Shown here: in pieces, positions 1 through 9,879 of the stretch | Layout: each line of letters opens with the position of its first letter | How positions within the stretch are numbered: the first letter of the stretch is position 1 | Assembly: GCA_949710005.1 (NCBI GenBank) | Contig: OX453286.1 | Span: 10,001 to 74,000 of the forward strand | Source: Ricordea florida | Taxonomy: Eukaryota; Cnidaria; Anthozoa; Corallimorpharia; Ricordeidae | Length of the DNA stretch: 64,000 bases | Direction: 5' to 3' | The notes under the pieces: model-generated | What the model was told of the DNA's origin: nothing | What the model saw: only the letters and a program-made list of their open reading frames with translations | Database searches by the model: none | Translations under genes and position numbers: made by a program

Positions 1-1672
1 CTAACCCTAACCCTAACCCTAACCCTAACCCTAACCCTAACCCTAACCCTAACCCTAACCCTAACCCTAACCCTAACCCTAACCCTAACCCTAACCCTAA
101 CCCTAACCCTAACCCTAACCCTAACCCTAACCCTAACCCTAACCCTAACCCTAACCCTAACCCTAACCCTAACCCTAACCCTAACCCTAACCCTAACCCT
201 AACCCTAACCCTAACCCTAACCCTAACCCTAACCCTAACCCTAACCCTAACCCTAACCCTAACCCTAACCCTAACCCTAACCCTAACCCTAACCCTAACC
301 CTAACCCTAACCCTAACCCTAACCCTAACCCTAACCCTAACCCTAACCCTAACCCTAACCCTAACCCTAACCCTAACCCTAACCCTAACCCTAACCCTAA
401 CCCTAACCCTAACCCTAACCCTAACCCTAACCCTAACCCTAACCCTAACCCTAACCCTAACCCTAACCCTAACCCTAACCCTAACCCTAACCCTAACCCT
501 AACCCTAACCCTAACCCTAACCCTAACCCTAACCCTAACCCTAACCCTAACCCTAACCCTAACCCTAACCCTAACCCTAACCCTAACCCTAACCCTAACC
601 CTAACCCTAACCCTAACCCTAACCCTAACCCTAACCCTAACCCTAACCCTAACCCTAACCCTAACCCTAACCCTAACCCTAACCCTAACCCTAACCCTAA
701 CCCTAACCCTAACCCTAACCCTAACCCTAACCCTAACCCTAACCCTAACCCTAACCCTAACCCTAACCCTAACCCTAACCCTAACCCTAACCCTAACCCT
801 AACCCTAACCCTAACCCTAACCCTAACCCTAACCCTAACCCTAACCCTAACCCTAACCCTAACCCTAACCCTAACCCTAACCCTAACCCTAACCCTAACC
901 CTAACCCTAACCCTAACCCTAACCCTAACCCTAACCCTAACCCTAACCCTAACCCTAACCCTAACCCTAACCCTAACCCTAACCCTAACCCTAACCCTAA
1001 CCCTAACCCTAACCCTAACCCTAACCCTAACCCTAACCCTAACCCTAACCCTAACCCTAACCCTAACCCTAACCCTAACCCTAACCCTAACCCTAACCCT
1101 AACCCTAACCCTAACCCTAACCCTAACCCTAACCCTAACCCTAACCCTAACCCTAACCCTAACCCTAACCCTAACCCTAACCCTAACCCTAACCCTAACC
1201 CTAACCCTAACCCTAACCCTAACCCTAACCCTAACCCTAACCCTAACCCTAACCCTAACCCTAACCCTAACCCTAACCCTAACCCTAACCCTAACCCTAA
1301 CCCTAACCCTAACCCTAACCCTAACCCTAACCCTAACCCTAACCCTAACCCTAACCCTAACCCTAACCCTAACCCTAACCCTAACCCTAACCCTAACCCT
1401 AACCCTAACCCTAACCCTAACCCTAACCCTAACCCTAACCCTAACCCTAACCCTAACCCTAACCCTAACCCTAACCCTAACCCTAACCCTAACCCTAACC
1501 CTAACCCTAACCCTAACCCTAACCCTAACCCTAACCCTAACCCTAACCCTAACCCTAACCCTAACCCTAACCCTAACCCTAACCCTAACCCTAACCCTAA
1601 CCCTAACCCTAACCCTAACCCTAACCCTAACCCTAACCCTAACCCTAACCCTAACCCTAACCCTAACCCTAA
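1..1672. repeat. Telomere, perfect (CCCTAA)n array
   Basis: The first 1,672 bases are an uninterrupted CCCTAA repeat, about 279 units, with no variant unit that I can see. The C-rich strand reads 5' to 3' from position 1, which is the expected orientation for the left end of a chromosome, so this is a terminal telomere and not an interstitial one. The perfect homogeneity fits telomerase-maintained DNA. The array stops abruptly at 1672, where the strand polarity flips. Confidence 0.97.
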
Positions 1673-2471
1673 GTCTTAGGGTTAGTGTTAGGGTTACTGT
1701 TAGGGTTAGTGTTAGGGTTAGTCGTAGAGTTAGTGTTAGGGTTAGTCTTAGGGTTAGTCTTAGGGTTAGTCTTAGGGTTAGTCTTAGGGTTAGTGTTAGG
1801 GTTAGTCTTAGGGTTAGGATTAGGGTCAGTGTTAGGGTGAGTCTTAGGGTTAGTGTTAGGGTTAGGATTAGGGTTAGTGTTAGGGTTAGTCTTAGGGTTA
1901 GTGTTAGGGTTAGTGTTAGGGTTAGTCTTAGGGTTAGTGTTAGGGTTACTGTTAGGGTTAGTGTTAGGGTTAGTCTTAGGGTTAGGATTAGGGTTAGTGT
2001 TAGGGTTAGTCTTAGGGTTAGTGTTAGGGTTAGGATTAGGGTTAGTGTTAGGGTTAGTCTTAGGGTTAGTGTTAGGGTTAGTGTTAGGGTTAGTCTTAGG
2101 GTTAGGATTAGGGTTAGTGTTAGGGTTAGTCTTAGGGTTAGTGTTAGGGTTAGGATTAGGGTTAGTGTTAGGGTTAGTCTTAGGGTTAGTGTTAGGGTTA
2201 CTGTTAGGGTTAGTGTTAGGGTTAGTCTTAGGGTTAGGATTAGCTCTAGCATTACTCTTAGGGTCAGGGTTAGGGTTAGCGTTAGGGCTTTTTTATGGTT
2301 AGCGTTTGGGTTTGTGTTAGGGTTACCGTTACCGTTAGCGTTAGGGTTAGGGTTAGCGTTACCGTTAAAGTTAGTTTTATGGTTTTCTTTAGGGTTAGGT
2401 TTAGGGTTTTCTTTAGTGATAGGTTTAGGTTTAGGGTTAGAGTTTGCGCTTGGGGTTATTGTTAGCCATTG
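1673..2471. repeat. Inverted, degenerate TTAGGG-like subtelomeric array
   Basis: Immediately after the telomere the plus strand switches to the G-rich sense. Units of six alternate mainly between TTAGGG and the variants TTAGTG, TTAGTC, TTAGGA and TTACTG, giving a 12-bp and longer higher-order pattern. Past about 2240 the units decay to TTAGCG, TTACCG and TTTAGG forms. Together with the telomere this makes a large inverted repeat (CCCTAA)n-(TTAGGG-like)n. Long open frames across it (1837-2472 and 1853-2302) are products of the repeat period and not genes. Confidence 0.92.
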
Positions 2472-3104
2472 ACCCTTAAGCTACTTGCGATAAAGGTTAA
2501 TGTAATTCTGTTTAGGTCGAATGATGTAGTTTTTAGGGTTAATTTGTAGCAATTTTATTCTATTAAACAAAGTTTTGCGTGAGTGCCTTGAATTTTATAC
2601 TTTTAAATTTTTAGCTTTGGGTGAATTATCACTATTTTACACTTTTTTGAGATAAGTTTACTTGCCATTTTATATTGTTTACTGACGTTTACATTTGAGA
2701 GATGCACCGTTTAATCTTTCTTTGTACCTTTCACCAAAGTATACAGTTTTTTAGAGTGTCCTAAGGCGTCTGATCGTCGAGGAATACCACTTGTACGGGA
2801 CTGTCACAAAATCAGACGTTACAGCATTTACCGTAACCAGCTTTTAGTGAATAATGAATAATGTTTCTATAATATTTCAATTGACAAATATACTACGTAG
2901 ATAATCTTTGTCTCAAGATATTTTTTATATTATGCATTCTTCCGACAAAAATTCAAGTATTGATTCTTCTCATACAGTAGTTATCCATAGCTTGGAGTAA
3001 TATTTTACTTCTCTTCTACAAAGTTGCTTCATAGTAATGTGCTAATGTCTATAATTCGAGTTCATTCCTTATAAAATGAATCAAATCTCCTCCACGGATC
3101 TGTG
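2472..3104. other. AT-rich subtelomeric spacer, no gene seen
   Basis: AT-rich DNA with no open frame of interest and no clear repeat structure. It separates the telomeric arrays from the first transposon remnant. Confidence 0.6.
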
Positions 3105-3707
3105 TCACCTTGAAGAAGTACCTGAGCTAATATCATCAAGTAAATGTAATGCACTCTCACTGAACTTACAATAATCTCTCTTGTAGAGTTTTGTGCCTGA
3201 TGCTAGATATGAAAATTCATTACAATTTTTTGAAACTGAGTGGTCAGTGATTAATCGTGTTGGTTGAAAAATTGGAGGCATCAGCCCAAATGATTCTGAA
3301 TCGGTGTGAGTACCAATTTGTAAGAGATCAATATTAAAATCACCCATAAACATACAAAGTTTATTTTCAAGATTAATGAATTAATACAGTCTATTAATTT
3401 ATCCAAATTGCTACAGGGATCGATGTCAATACATCACTCCACAAATAAAATCGCACTTTTTTGTACTGTCCATAATGTCTCAAAAACATCTATAGGTAGA
3501 TTTTGTAAATTGTGATCTGATCATATAGTTAACATTGTTACTGATATAAATGGAATCACTGGCTTGAACAGAAATAACACCACATCCACGTATGTTGAGA
3601 TTTACGTACATTTGTTGCTCGCTCCAAGCTCTGAATACGGACAAATATATTGTCCTCAACTGTGTAACCCTTGATTCATTTGCCAAGGCCCGGCTTGAAG
3701 AAATCAA
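3105..3707 (-). pseudogene. Non-LTR retrotransposon endonuclease fragment
   Basis: Read on the minus strand, two open pieces (3707-3480 and 3353-3105) in different frames resemble consecutive parts of the apurinic-like endonuclease domain of a CR1/L2-type LINE. The second begins MFMGDFNIDLL, the usual GDFN motif of this domain, and continues with the QPTR and DHS signatures that normally follow it. The upstream piece has a GCGVISVQASDSIYI segment in the place of the GGVxIYV strand. Frameshifts and missing ends show a dead, 5'- and 3'-truncated copy. The family level (CR1/L2 versus a related clade) is uncertain. Confidence 0.75.
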
Positions 3708-5440
3708 TTAATAAACTCGCTAAACTTTCGCTACTACCTTACATTCCAACGTGCGGCTAGATGCTTGGTGTTAATTAACCTATTCGTGCCAGATCGAGTC
3801 AACAAATCCAAGAAAGCAGGTTTCATGTTCGTGTACGAGTCGTGAAATTGAAACTCCATTGATTCTCCTCAAATGAAACATCTAGCGTTGGTCGGCCGAC
3901 CATACTTCGGTCAAATCAATGAACAAAACCCTCGTAACTCTTATACCGCTTCGCTACATTTAAAACCTAGAGAATCCTGAATGAGCTAGTACCCCGATGC
4001 ATCATGGGTAATGAAAACTTCTTTTGTGTAGGAGAGCACAGGCTCCTGTAAAGATACTTTTTAACCTAACTCTTCAACAGCCATGCCTTGGCTCCGTCTA
4101 ACCCACCCTTAATCCCTTTTGGCACTTCAAAACACCCAATTCTTAAACTCATTTTGTCAAGGCTTCTTGTCTGCTAAACAGTTATCCTCATTTCATCACT
4201 TCTGTGGATCGACACGCTGCAATACGACCCAACTTTCCTTTTCTCTTTTCTATTTAACTGGGCCGCTATTACCGCGCTGCACTCCCAAAGTTCTTTTGGG
4301 AGCGCTGTCGTATTGACGACAAATCTAGCTTGATGATGCTAGCCTTGTCTCCACAGAATCTGCTTACGCATCAGTGAACACGCAACACATTCCCACCTGC
4401 ACGCGCCCCGAGCCAATCTAATTTAATTACATGTGCCCATGCCACCGTGCACGCTCCTTTTCTCACCAAAAATACCTTACGTACGTAATTCAGACGTTTC
4501 TAACACAAAAACACTGTAACAAAAGTCAACGTAGGGAAATCACCGGTGACTGATTCCCCTACCCTCTAATTAAGAAAATTCGTAAAAAAAAAAATCAAAA
4601 ACCAACAATTTAGCCAATTAAAAAGCACATTCTAATGTGGCAACTCTTTGGCTTCCACCTCAAATGCTCCAAAACTCATTAAAAGTGCATTAAAGGCTTG
4701 GTATCTACTCTCAAAGACACCCACCTGTTAAAAAAGGTAGGAAAATCATACAAAAGTAGGGATATCACCCAATGCGGGTAGGGTTTGGAACCAAAGGGTA
4801 GGAGAATCACCCAGGATGCTAACCCTAACCCTTGAAAATCTGAAGATACGCCCTTCCTATCTAAAAGTAATTTCGAGTCTCTAATGTCGATCCCGAATAC
4901 AATAACTGTTTCCACACAATTATAAATTACTTAATTTAAGGGGACTTGAAGCGAAACAGTCTCAGTAATTGTTTCTGGATTATGATTGTTCGGGTGCCCC
5001 AAGGTTTGAAAACAATTGTCTTTGATGATATTGAGTCAAGTTTCACAATCTGAGGAAAAGTCATTAATAGAATTAAGCAATTAACATGTCATCAAGTTGT
5101 GGTATGTATGCCCCTGTAAATGAAAGAATAATCTTTTTCCGTTGGACGAACTTAAGAAACAAACGTATCGTCACTGACTAAAACTAATGAACGAACGTAC
5201 ATAATGACAGCCGGAAGTATCTAGGCCGAAACTACGATGTACATCATGTAACAGAGACATAAGTATCACCACCTGACGACAGGCAAACTAATTGGCTCTA
5301 ATGGTGATTTCCGCTCAACTAGACAAAACGTAAGGCAACATCATCAACAGCAATACTTTTCAGAACTACTTAGAATTGCACGATGGAAACTCACAAACAA
5401 TTACGGCATGTACTAAAATATCACTCAAAATTTGCCAAAT
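3708..5440. other. Gene-poor spacer with scattered GTAGGG motifs
   Basis: No gene recognised; the short open frames here (4119-4316, 4679-4915) have no family signature. Between about 4530 and 4825 a motif close to GTAGGGRAATCACC recurs in both orientations, at about 4530, 4756, 4797 and inverted at about 4547. A short telomere-like run, CTAACCCTAACCC, lies at about 4819. The rest is unremarkable AT-rich DNA. Confidence 0.5.
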
Positions 5441-5445
5441 ATATT

Positions 5446-5668
5446 GCAAGAAAACCTTTTAAAATAAACAGACATCTTGATGAAAACGTAAAACAAAAGA
5501 TAAGTAATACTTAAATCAAACGTTTATTCATTGAAAATCAAAGATAAAAATAAAATGAAATATAAATAAACTTACATTGAAAATCAAAAATAAAACAAAA
5601 ATAAAATGAAATTAAAACAAACTGAAATGAAAGTGAAAAGTAAAATTCAATTTTGCATGAGCCTAGCG
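5446..5668 (-). repeat. Host repeat, left part of the interrupted copy
   Basis: This T-rich repeat on the minus strand matches the plus strand at about 12621-12945, including the ATTTTATTTTTATTTT tract, the AATAAACGTTTGATTTAAG segment and the TTGGCAAATTTTGAGTGAT end. The match resumes at 6824-6842 and again at 9659-9722, after two transposons that split this copy. Its own class is unknown. Confidence 0.8.
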
Positions 5669-6822
5669 GAGATTGTCTAATTGACGTGGGTGGGTGGGTA
5701 GTGGGTGGTGGGTCGTGCGTCGTGGGTCGTGGGTCGTGAGTCGCGCGCGAGTCCTGCGTCTTACATGTTGAGTCCACACGTAATTTTGGAATAAAGCGAG
5801 ACCGGTACGACTCTACTTAGTGAAACCAACCTGTCTCGGCACCCGTGTGCCTTAATTTAGTTTTGTTGTATTTTTAGCTATTTTCTTTATTATAACCGAA
5901 TTTTACGTCACAATGATTTTCCGCCAGCTGTCACGTGACCTTAGCTTAAATACCGCTACACGGGCGTAGTTTTCTCTAAGGCTCACAGAAATTACACGGG
6001 TAACCTTTTCAAGCTTCATTGCTGTTGAACTCAGAACCTACTAGAGCGTTCGCCCCAACACGTCCTGCAACGGGATCGCTGTAAAAGTTGGCACAGTAAA
6101 CTCCAGCCTTGTGGAACCTGTGAGTCGCTTAGTTTTTCTTAGTTTCACTGATCTCTCCGACACAGCAGCTGATGCCGCTACACAACCGAGTATCAAGACG
6201 GTCTGATGTCTGTGAAAAGTAAGTCCGACATTATCCGGAAGATATCCATAAAGAGTTTTGGTATGTTTTTGTTGCAAACTCTTGATGCATCATGCAAAGA
6301 TTGTCTTATTACTAGCGTGGGAACGCTCTCATATCATTGGCCAAAAACTAATGTTGCCAACTAGAGTGCAAGCAGAAACCGACGAAGTTCATGAAATAGT
6401 CATCCCTAAACTAACTACCTAATTTAATTAAAAAAAAAACATTCTGGAAGGTTTTCGTCCAACGACATACAAAGTGAACGTGAAAAGCCGCAATTATCTC
6501 AGATTTTTTTCAACCGGAAGTGGTTTCCTTATACGTATCTGTATTTCAGTAAAAACGCAAAGTGCACAAGGAGCATGCGGGAAAATGGGAGATGGCCGGG
6601 GAAGACATATTTCGCTGATACGTTTTCTTTAATGAATTTTATCGGAGAAACTTTTTCATGAATGTGAAGGGTCGTGTGAAGGAAGACGGTGCCTTTAAAT
6701 TCTACGAGCAAGAGTCTTCTCCGGGAGCTACTATCCACAAAGCGTGACCTATTATCACGCACGACGCACGACCCACGACGCACGACCCACAACCCACCTA
6801 CCCACGCGAGTTAGCCATCCTC
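5669..6822. mobile_element. Mutator-like (MULE) non-autonomous DNA transposon
   Basis: An 1,154-bp insertion is flanked by the 9-bp direct repeat AGCCTAGCG (5660-5668 and 6823-6831). The empty site GCATGAGCCTAGCGCTATC is present in the paralogous repeat at 12615-12640 (minus strand). Ends are imperfect inverted repeats: GAGATTGTCTAATTGACGTG on the left and, reverse-complemented, GAGGATGGCTAACTCGCGTG on the right. Both run into GTGGGT/GTCGTG-rich tracts (5687-5750 and 6744-6806). A 9-bp duplication with GAG-starting termini is typical of Mutator-like elements. No transposase is visible, so it is non-autonomous. An antisense open frame at 6041-6277 has no recognised domain. Confidence 0.85.
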
Positions 6823-6842
6823 AGCCTAGCGCTATCATAGTA

Positions 6843-6913
6843 CAGTCAACTCTCTCTAAGCGGACACCTCTCTAAGGCGGACACCTCTGTAAGGCGGACA
6901 GAAAATTTAGTCC
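6843..6913. repeat. Left TIR and subterminal repeats of the Tigger element
   Basis: Terminal CAGTCAACTCTCTCTAAG is followed by two further CTCTSTAAGGCGGACA copies; another pair lies at about 6946-6980. Such multiple subterminal copies are plausible transposase binding sites (inference). Confidence 0.85.
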
Positions 6914-7172
6914 CTGCCGAATTTCACTTGTTTGTATGTAACTGAACTCTCTCTAAGGCGGACATCTCTCTAAGGCGGACAGCGGACACTTTTTTTCAAC
7001 ATGTTGGTTCAAAAAACCTCTCAAAGCGGATGTTTATGAAATTTTATAACAGGTCCAGAATTCCGAAAAATTAGCGCAATCTGATAACAGTGGTTTTAAT
7101 AAAATATACCAGACCCTACAATATGTCTTAATACAATATTAAAGTCACTTTTCCCGTCAGTTATACAACAAA

Positions 7173-7652
7173 TCATTTGCGCTGCCTTTTACTGGAATCA
7201 GTTGAGTCACTTGTATTCTTTCTTCGCTTTTTCGTGTCTTGGTTTAGATCAACGGCAGTTGTAATCTTGTCGTTTTCTTTACCTATGCACTTTGCTATCC
7301 AGGCCACGACCTTTGGAACACCTTGAAACTTGTACTTGCATGGGACTTCAAGCCCATAGCCACCCCCACGGTTTAATCTTTTTCCTGTAACTTCACAAGA
7401 GGCGCTACTTGATTCAAGTTCCAAGAAACGACTGACATAGCGGGTGTAGATTAATGGCACATGGCCGACAACTTTTCCATCTTTGGTTACGGCAACAGCG
7501 TTCGGGTCTTTCTCATTTTGGGGTTCTCGTTTGCACTCCAGAATTTCTCCCAGAGTAGGGGTCCAGTCGTCTTTATATACATGGTGGCCACGAACGAACG
7601 AATCACACGAGAATAAATCTTGCACTACGCTCATGTTTTCCCCAATACACAA
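7173..7652 (-). CDS. HIRAN-domain protein encoded inside the Tigger element
   Basis: An intact 159-aa frame runs opposite to the transposase and lies wholly inside the transposon. Residues about 20-80 match the HIRAN fold: RGHHVYKDDWTP, then GEILECKREPQNEKDPNAVA, then GKVVGHVP. This is the G-Y-GE-REP-N-DPNAV-VGHVP pattern of the N-terminal domain of HLTF/Rad5, which binds free 3' ends of single-stranded DNA (family knowledge). The C-terminus is basic (KKRRKN and SSKRQRK), a likely nuclear signal. No helicase or nuclease domain follows, so it is a HIRAN-only protein. A second start lies at codon 7 (7634). It carries no stop, unlike its neighbour. A role in transposition, such as handling DNA ends, is inference. 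Confidence 0.8.
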   Translation of the reverse strand: MCIGENMSVVQDLFSCDSFVRGHHVYKDDWTPTLGEILECKREPQNEKDPNAVAVTKDGKVVGHVPLIYTRYVSRFLELESSSASCEVTGKRLNRGGGYGLEVPCKYKFQGVPKVVAWIAKCIGKENDKITTAVDLNQDTKKRRKNTSDSTDSSKRQRK

Positions 7653-7792
7653 TGCAATACAGTACTAGGTCAAATCAGTAGGTCAATAGGTGTGTGTCTA
7701 TGATCAGTCATAAACTTTAATTGACCGCAAATTCCTGAAGTTCCACTCGGAGCGATACGTGCATGCTGTGGTGTGACATTTTCAAAAACAAA
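7653..7792. promoter_or_regulatory. Shared divergent upstream region of the two Tigger genes
   Basis: About 140 bp separates the HIRAN start (7652, minus) from the transposase start (7793, plus). It must hold the promoters or 5' leaders of both genes if they are transcribed from within the element. No clear TATA box is visible. Confidence 0.4.
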
Positions 7793-9349
7793 ATGTCGCT
7801 CTCAAAAGATGCTCGTGTAAAATACAAAACCCTCACTCTAGAAGAACGAATAGCTGTTCTCAACCACGCTAAAGGAAACCCTAAACATGGTTGCAGAAAA
7901 ATAGCTGAGATTTTCGGAGTAGGCAAAGCCTAGATTGCTGCTGTATTTAAAGACGAAACCAATATCCGAGCTCGTTATGAGAGCATGGGCCAATCCGGCT
8001 ACAAGAGAGCACGAGACGGGAAGTACGAAGAGATCAATGAAGCAATATATAAGTGGTACTGCCTAGCAAGGGACTCAATGGTTCCGATAAACGGTCCTAT
8101 GCTACAGGAGGAAGCATCGGCGATAGCCGCAAGGCTGGGGAAGTATCCTGACTTCAAGGCGTCGAGCGGCTGGCTAGAATGCTGGAAGAATCGATACGGC
8201 ATTAAACAGAGGGTCGTAGAGGGTGAATTCGGCCAGGTTCAAACGGAGGCAGTTGAATCGTGGATGGAGAGGTTGAGAGAGCTTTGCAAAGGCTACAGTC
8301 CTGAAGACATATGGAACGAAGATGAAACAGGATGTCTCTTCCGGGCACTGCCAGAGAAAAGCCTAGCCGAGGAAGGGCGGAGGTGCAAAGGTGGTAAGAA
8401 GTCCAAGCTACGTATGACCGTGGCCCTTTTTACAAATGCCAATGGTGACAAAGAGGAGCCCGTTGTCATTTGGAGGAACCTTAATCCAAGGTGCTTCAAG
8501 AATTTGCCAGGGAAACGGCCTCTGCATGTAAAATATTTCTCGAATCCCAAATCCTGGATGAATTCAGAAATAATGAAAGAGCTATTGAACAAACTCAACA
8601 GGAAAATGAGAAACCAAGGGAGGCATATCATGTTATTTCTCGATAATGCTGGCTGTCATCCGAGCGATGTAAAAGATTCGTATTCCAACATCAAGATGGT
8701 GTTCTTGCCAGCAAACACGACATCTCGCCTTCAGCCACTCGATGCTGGAATAATCAAGAACTTTAAGGTCCGTTACAGAAAACTACTGCTGAAGTTTGTA
8801 GTTTCACATGTTAACAGTCGATCCGCCGCCGCAGAAATCGTGAATACAGTTGACGTGCTGCAAGCAATAAGGTGGGTAAAGCAAGCCTGGGAGGAAGTTC
8901 CCAAAGAAATGATCAGGAAGTGTTTTTACAAGTGTGGATTTTCGGCATCCATTTGTGAGTCAGAGGTTACCGAGGACACTGCGTTGTTTGAGGAATTCGG
9001 AAACCTCGTTCAACGTATCGATGGTATCGACGGGCTTTCGGCAGAGAAATATATCTCTGTAGATGAAGACGAGGCACTTTCTCTTTGTGCCGCCGAGGCA
9101 GACGAGCCAGCTTCAAAAGAGACCGTAGTAGAAGATAGTGACCAGGAAGAAGTAGACATCGAACCAGTCGAGAGTTCCATCCAGTCGATTGCAGAAGCCA
9201 TGAAGGTTGTAGCAGACTTACAGCGCTTCGCCTCTTCGAAGCTAAAGGATGACGATATGGTGACCGGTTTAATAAAGATCTCACAGCGCCTACAAGATGC
9301 CAGACTTGCAACGCAACAACAGTGCAGCATTACAAAGTTTTTTTCGTAG
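7793..9349 (+). pseudogene. Tigger/pogo transposase with one premature stop
   Basis: The frame opens at ATG 7793 (MSLSKDARVKYKTLTLEERI), the N-terminal pogo/CENP-B helix-turn-helix. It is open to 9349 except for one TAG at 7931-7933, codon 47, inside the motif FGVGKA-stop-IAAVFK, where CAG (Gln) would be expected. After the stop the frame is intact for 470 codons. A CENP-B-type DNA-binding domain (SGWLECWKNRYGIKQR, about residues 120-135) is followed by the DDE domain: IWNEDETG, MLFLDNAGCHPSD and LPANTTSRLQPLDAGIIKNF. These contain the expected acidic triad. A re-initiation ATG at 7985 would give 454 aa without the first helix-turn-helix. AATAAA at 9531-9536 is a likely polyadenylation signal. 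Otherwise full length for the family (about 518 codons). Confidence 0.92.
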
Positions 9350-9576
9350 TGGATGGGGGTTATGAACCCCGACTCCACGTACTGTCAAATAACAAGCGAC
9401 ACAAACGAGTTTTGTTAAGGTTGATTCACAAATGTCAGTTCAAAGTGTGTATGAACTGTGTTGGATTCCGTAAGGACTAAAAGAAACACAGCCGGTCCGT
9501 CATGACTACATTGTACACTGTAATTAAAGTAATAAAGCACTGGTTTCAGTTTTGATGTTCCGGTGTCAGGTTAGAT

Positions 9577-9658
9577 GAACTCTCTCTAAGGCGGACACCT
9601 CTCTAAGGCGGACAGCAAATCTGGTACCGAGGGTGTCCGCCTTAGAGAGAGTTGACTG
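9577..9658. repeat. Right TIR and subterminal repeats of the Tigger element
   Basis: The end reads GTGTCCGCCTTAGAGAGAG then TTGACTG, the reverse complement of the left terminus. Two CTCTCTAAGGCGGACA copies in the left-end orientation sit just inside at 9580-9615, so this end folds on itself. Confidence 0.85.
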
Positions 9659-9722
9659 TATACCAGGATGCTTTGCACGATGAGTTGATATAGTAAGGAG
9701 GGCGCCTGGGGACGAGGCGGGC
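9659..9722 (-). repeat. Host repeat, right part of the interrupted copy
   Basis: Reverse complement of 12549-12610: CGCCTCGTCCCCAGGCGCCC, then TATATCAACTCATCG and GCAAAGCATCCTGGTA. It continues the repeat that starts at 5446 and was split by the MULE and Tigger insertions. Confidence 0.85.
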
Positions 9723-9879
9723 GGTAATAAATTCATGTCCTATATACACCAAATGGATGACCCTCATAAAAATCCCACTACCATATAAGGAACTACACGT
9801 CATTTGAGGTCATTAAACGTAACTTAACATCAATAAGCGACACTGGACATAAATATACATCGTTCCACATTATTAAGCA

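Larger units (their letters stand above)
6843..9658. mobile_element. Tigger/pogo DNA transposon carrying two genes
   Basis: A 2,816-bp element begins and ends with the inverted repeat CAGTCAACTCTCTCTAAG (right copy read in reverse complement), extended by subterminal copies of CTCTCTAAGGCGGACA in both ends. It is flanked by TA on each side (6841-6842 and 9659-9660). The pre-insertion sequence CATAGTATACCAGG survives at 12602-12620 (minus strand), proving a single TA target duplication. Inside are a plus-strand transposase (7793-9349) and a minus-strand HIRAN-domain gene (7652-7173) that diverge from about 140 bp of shared DNA. TA duplication, CAGT ends and a CENP-B/DDE transposase are the hallmarks of the pogo/Tigger group. 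Confidence 0.93.

Noticed and set aside
1837-2472. Open frames of 211 and 149 aa rich in RVSV or LGLG
   Set aside because: They are translations of the six-base repeat, whose unit length is a multiple of three. No gene features.
8293-9378. Antisense frames under the transposase (112, 114 and 122 aa)
   Set aside because: Shadow frames of a strongly conserved coding region on the plus strand; no domain of their own.
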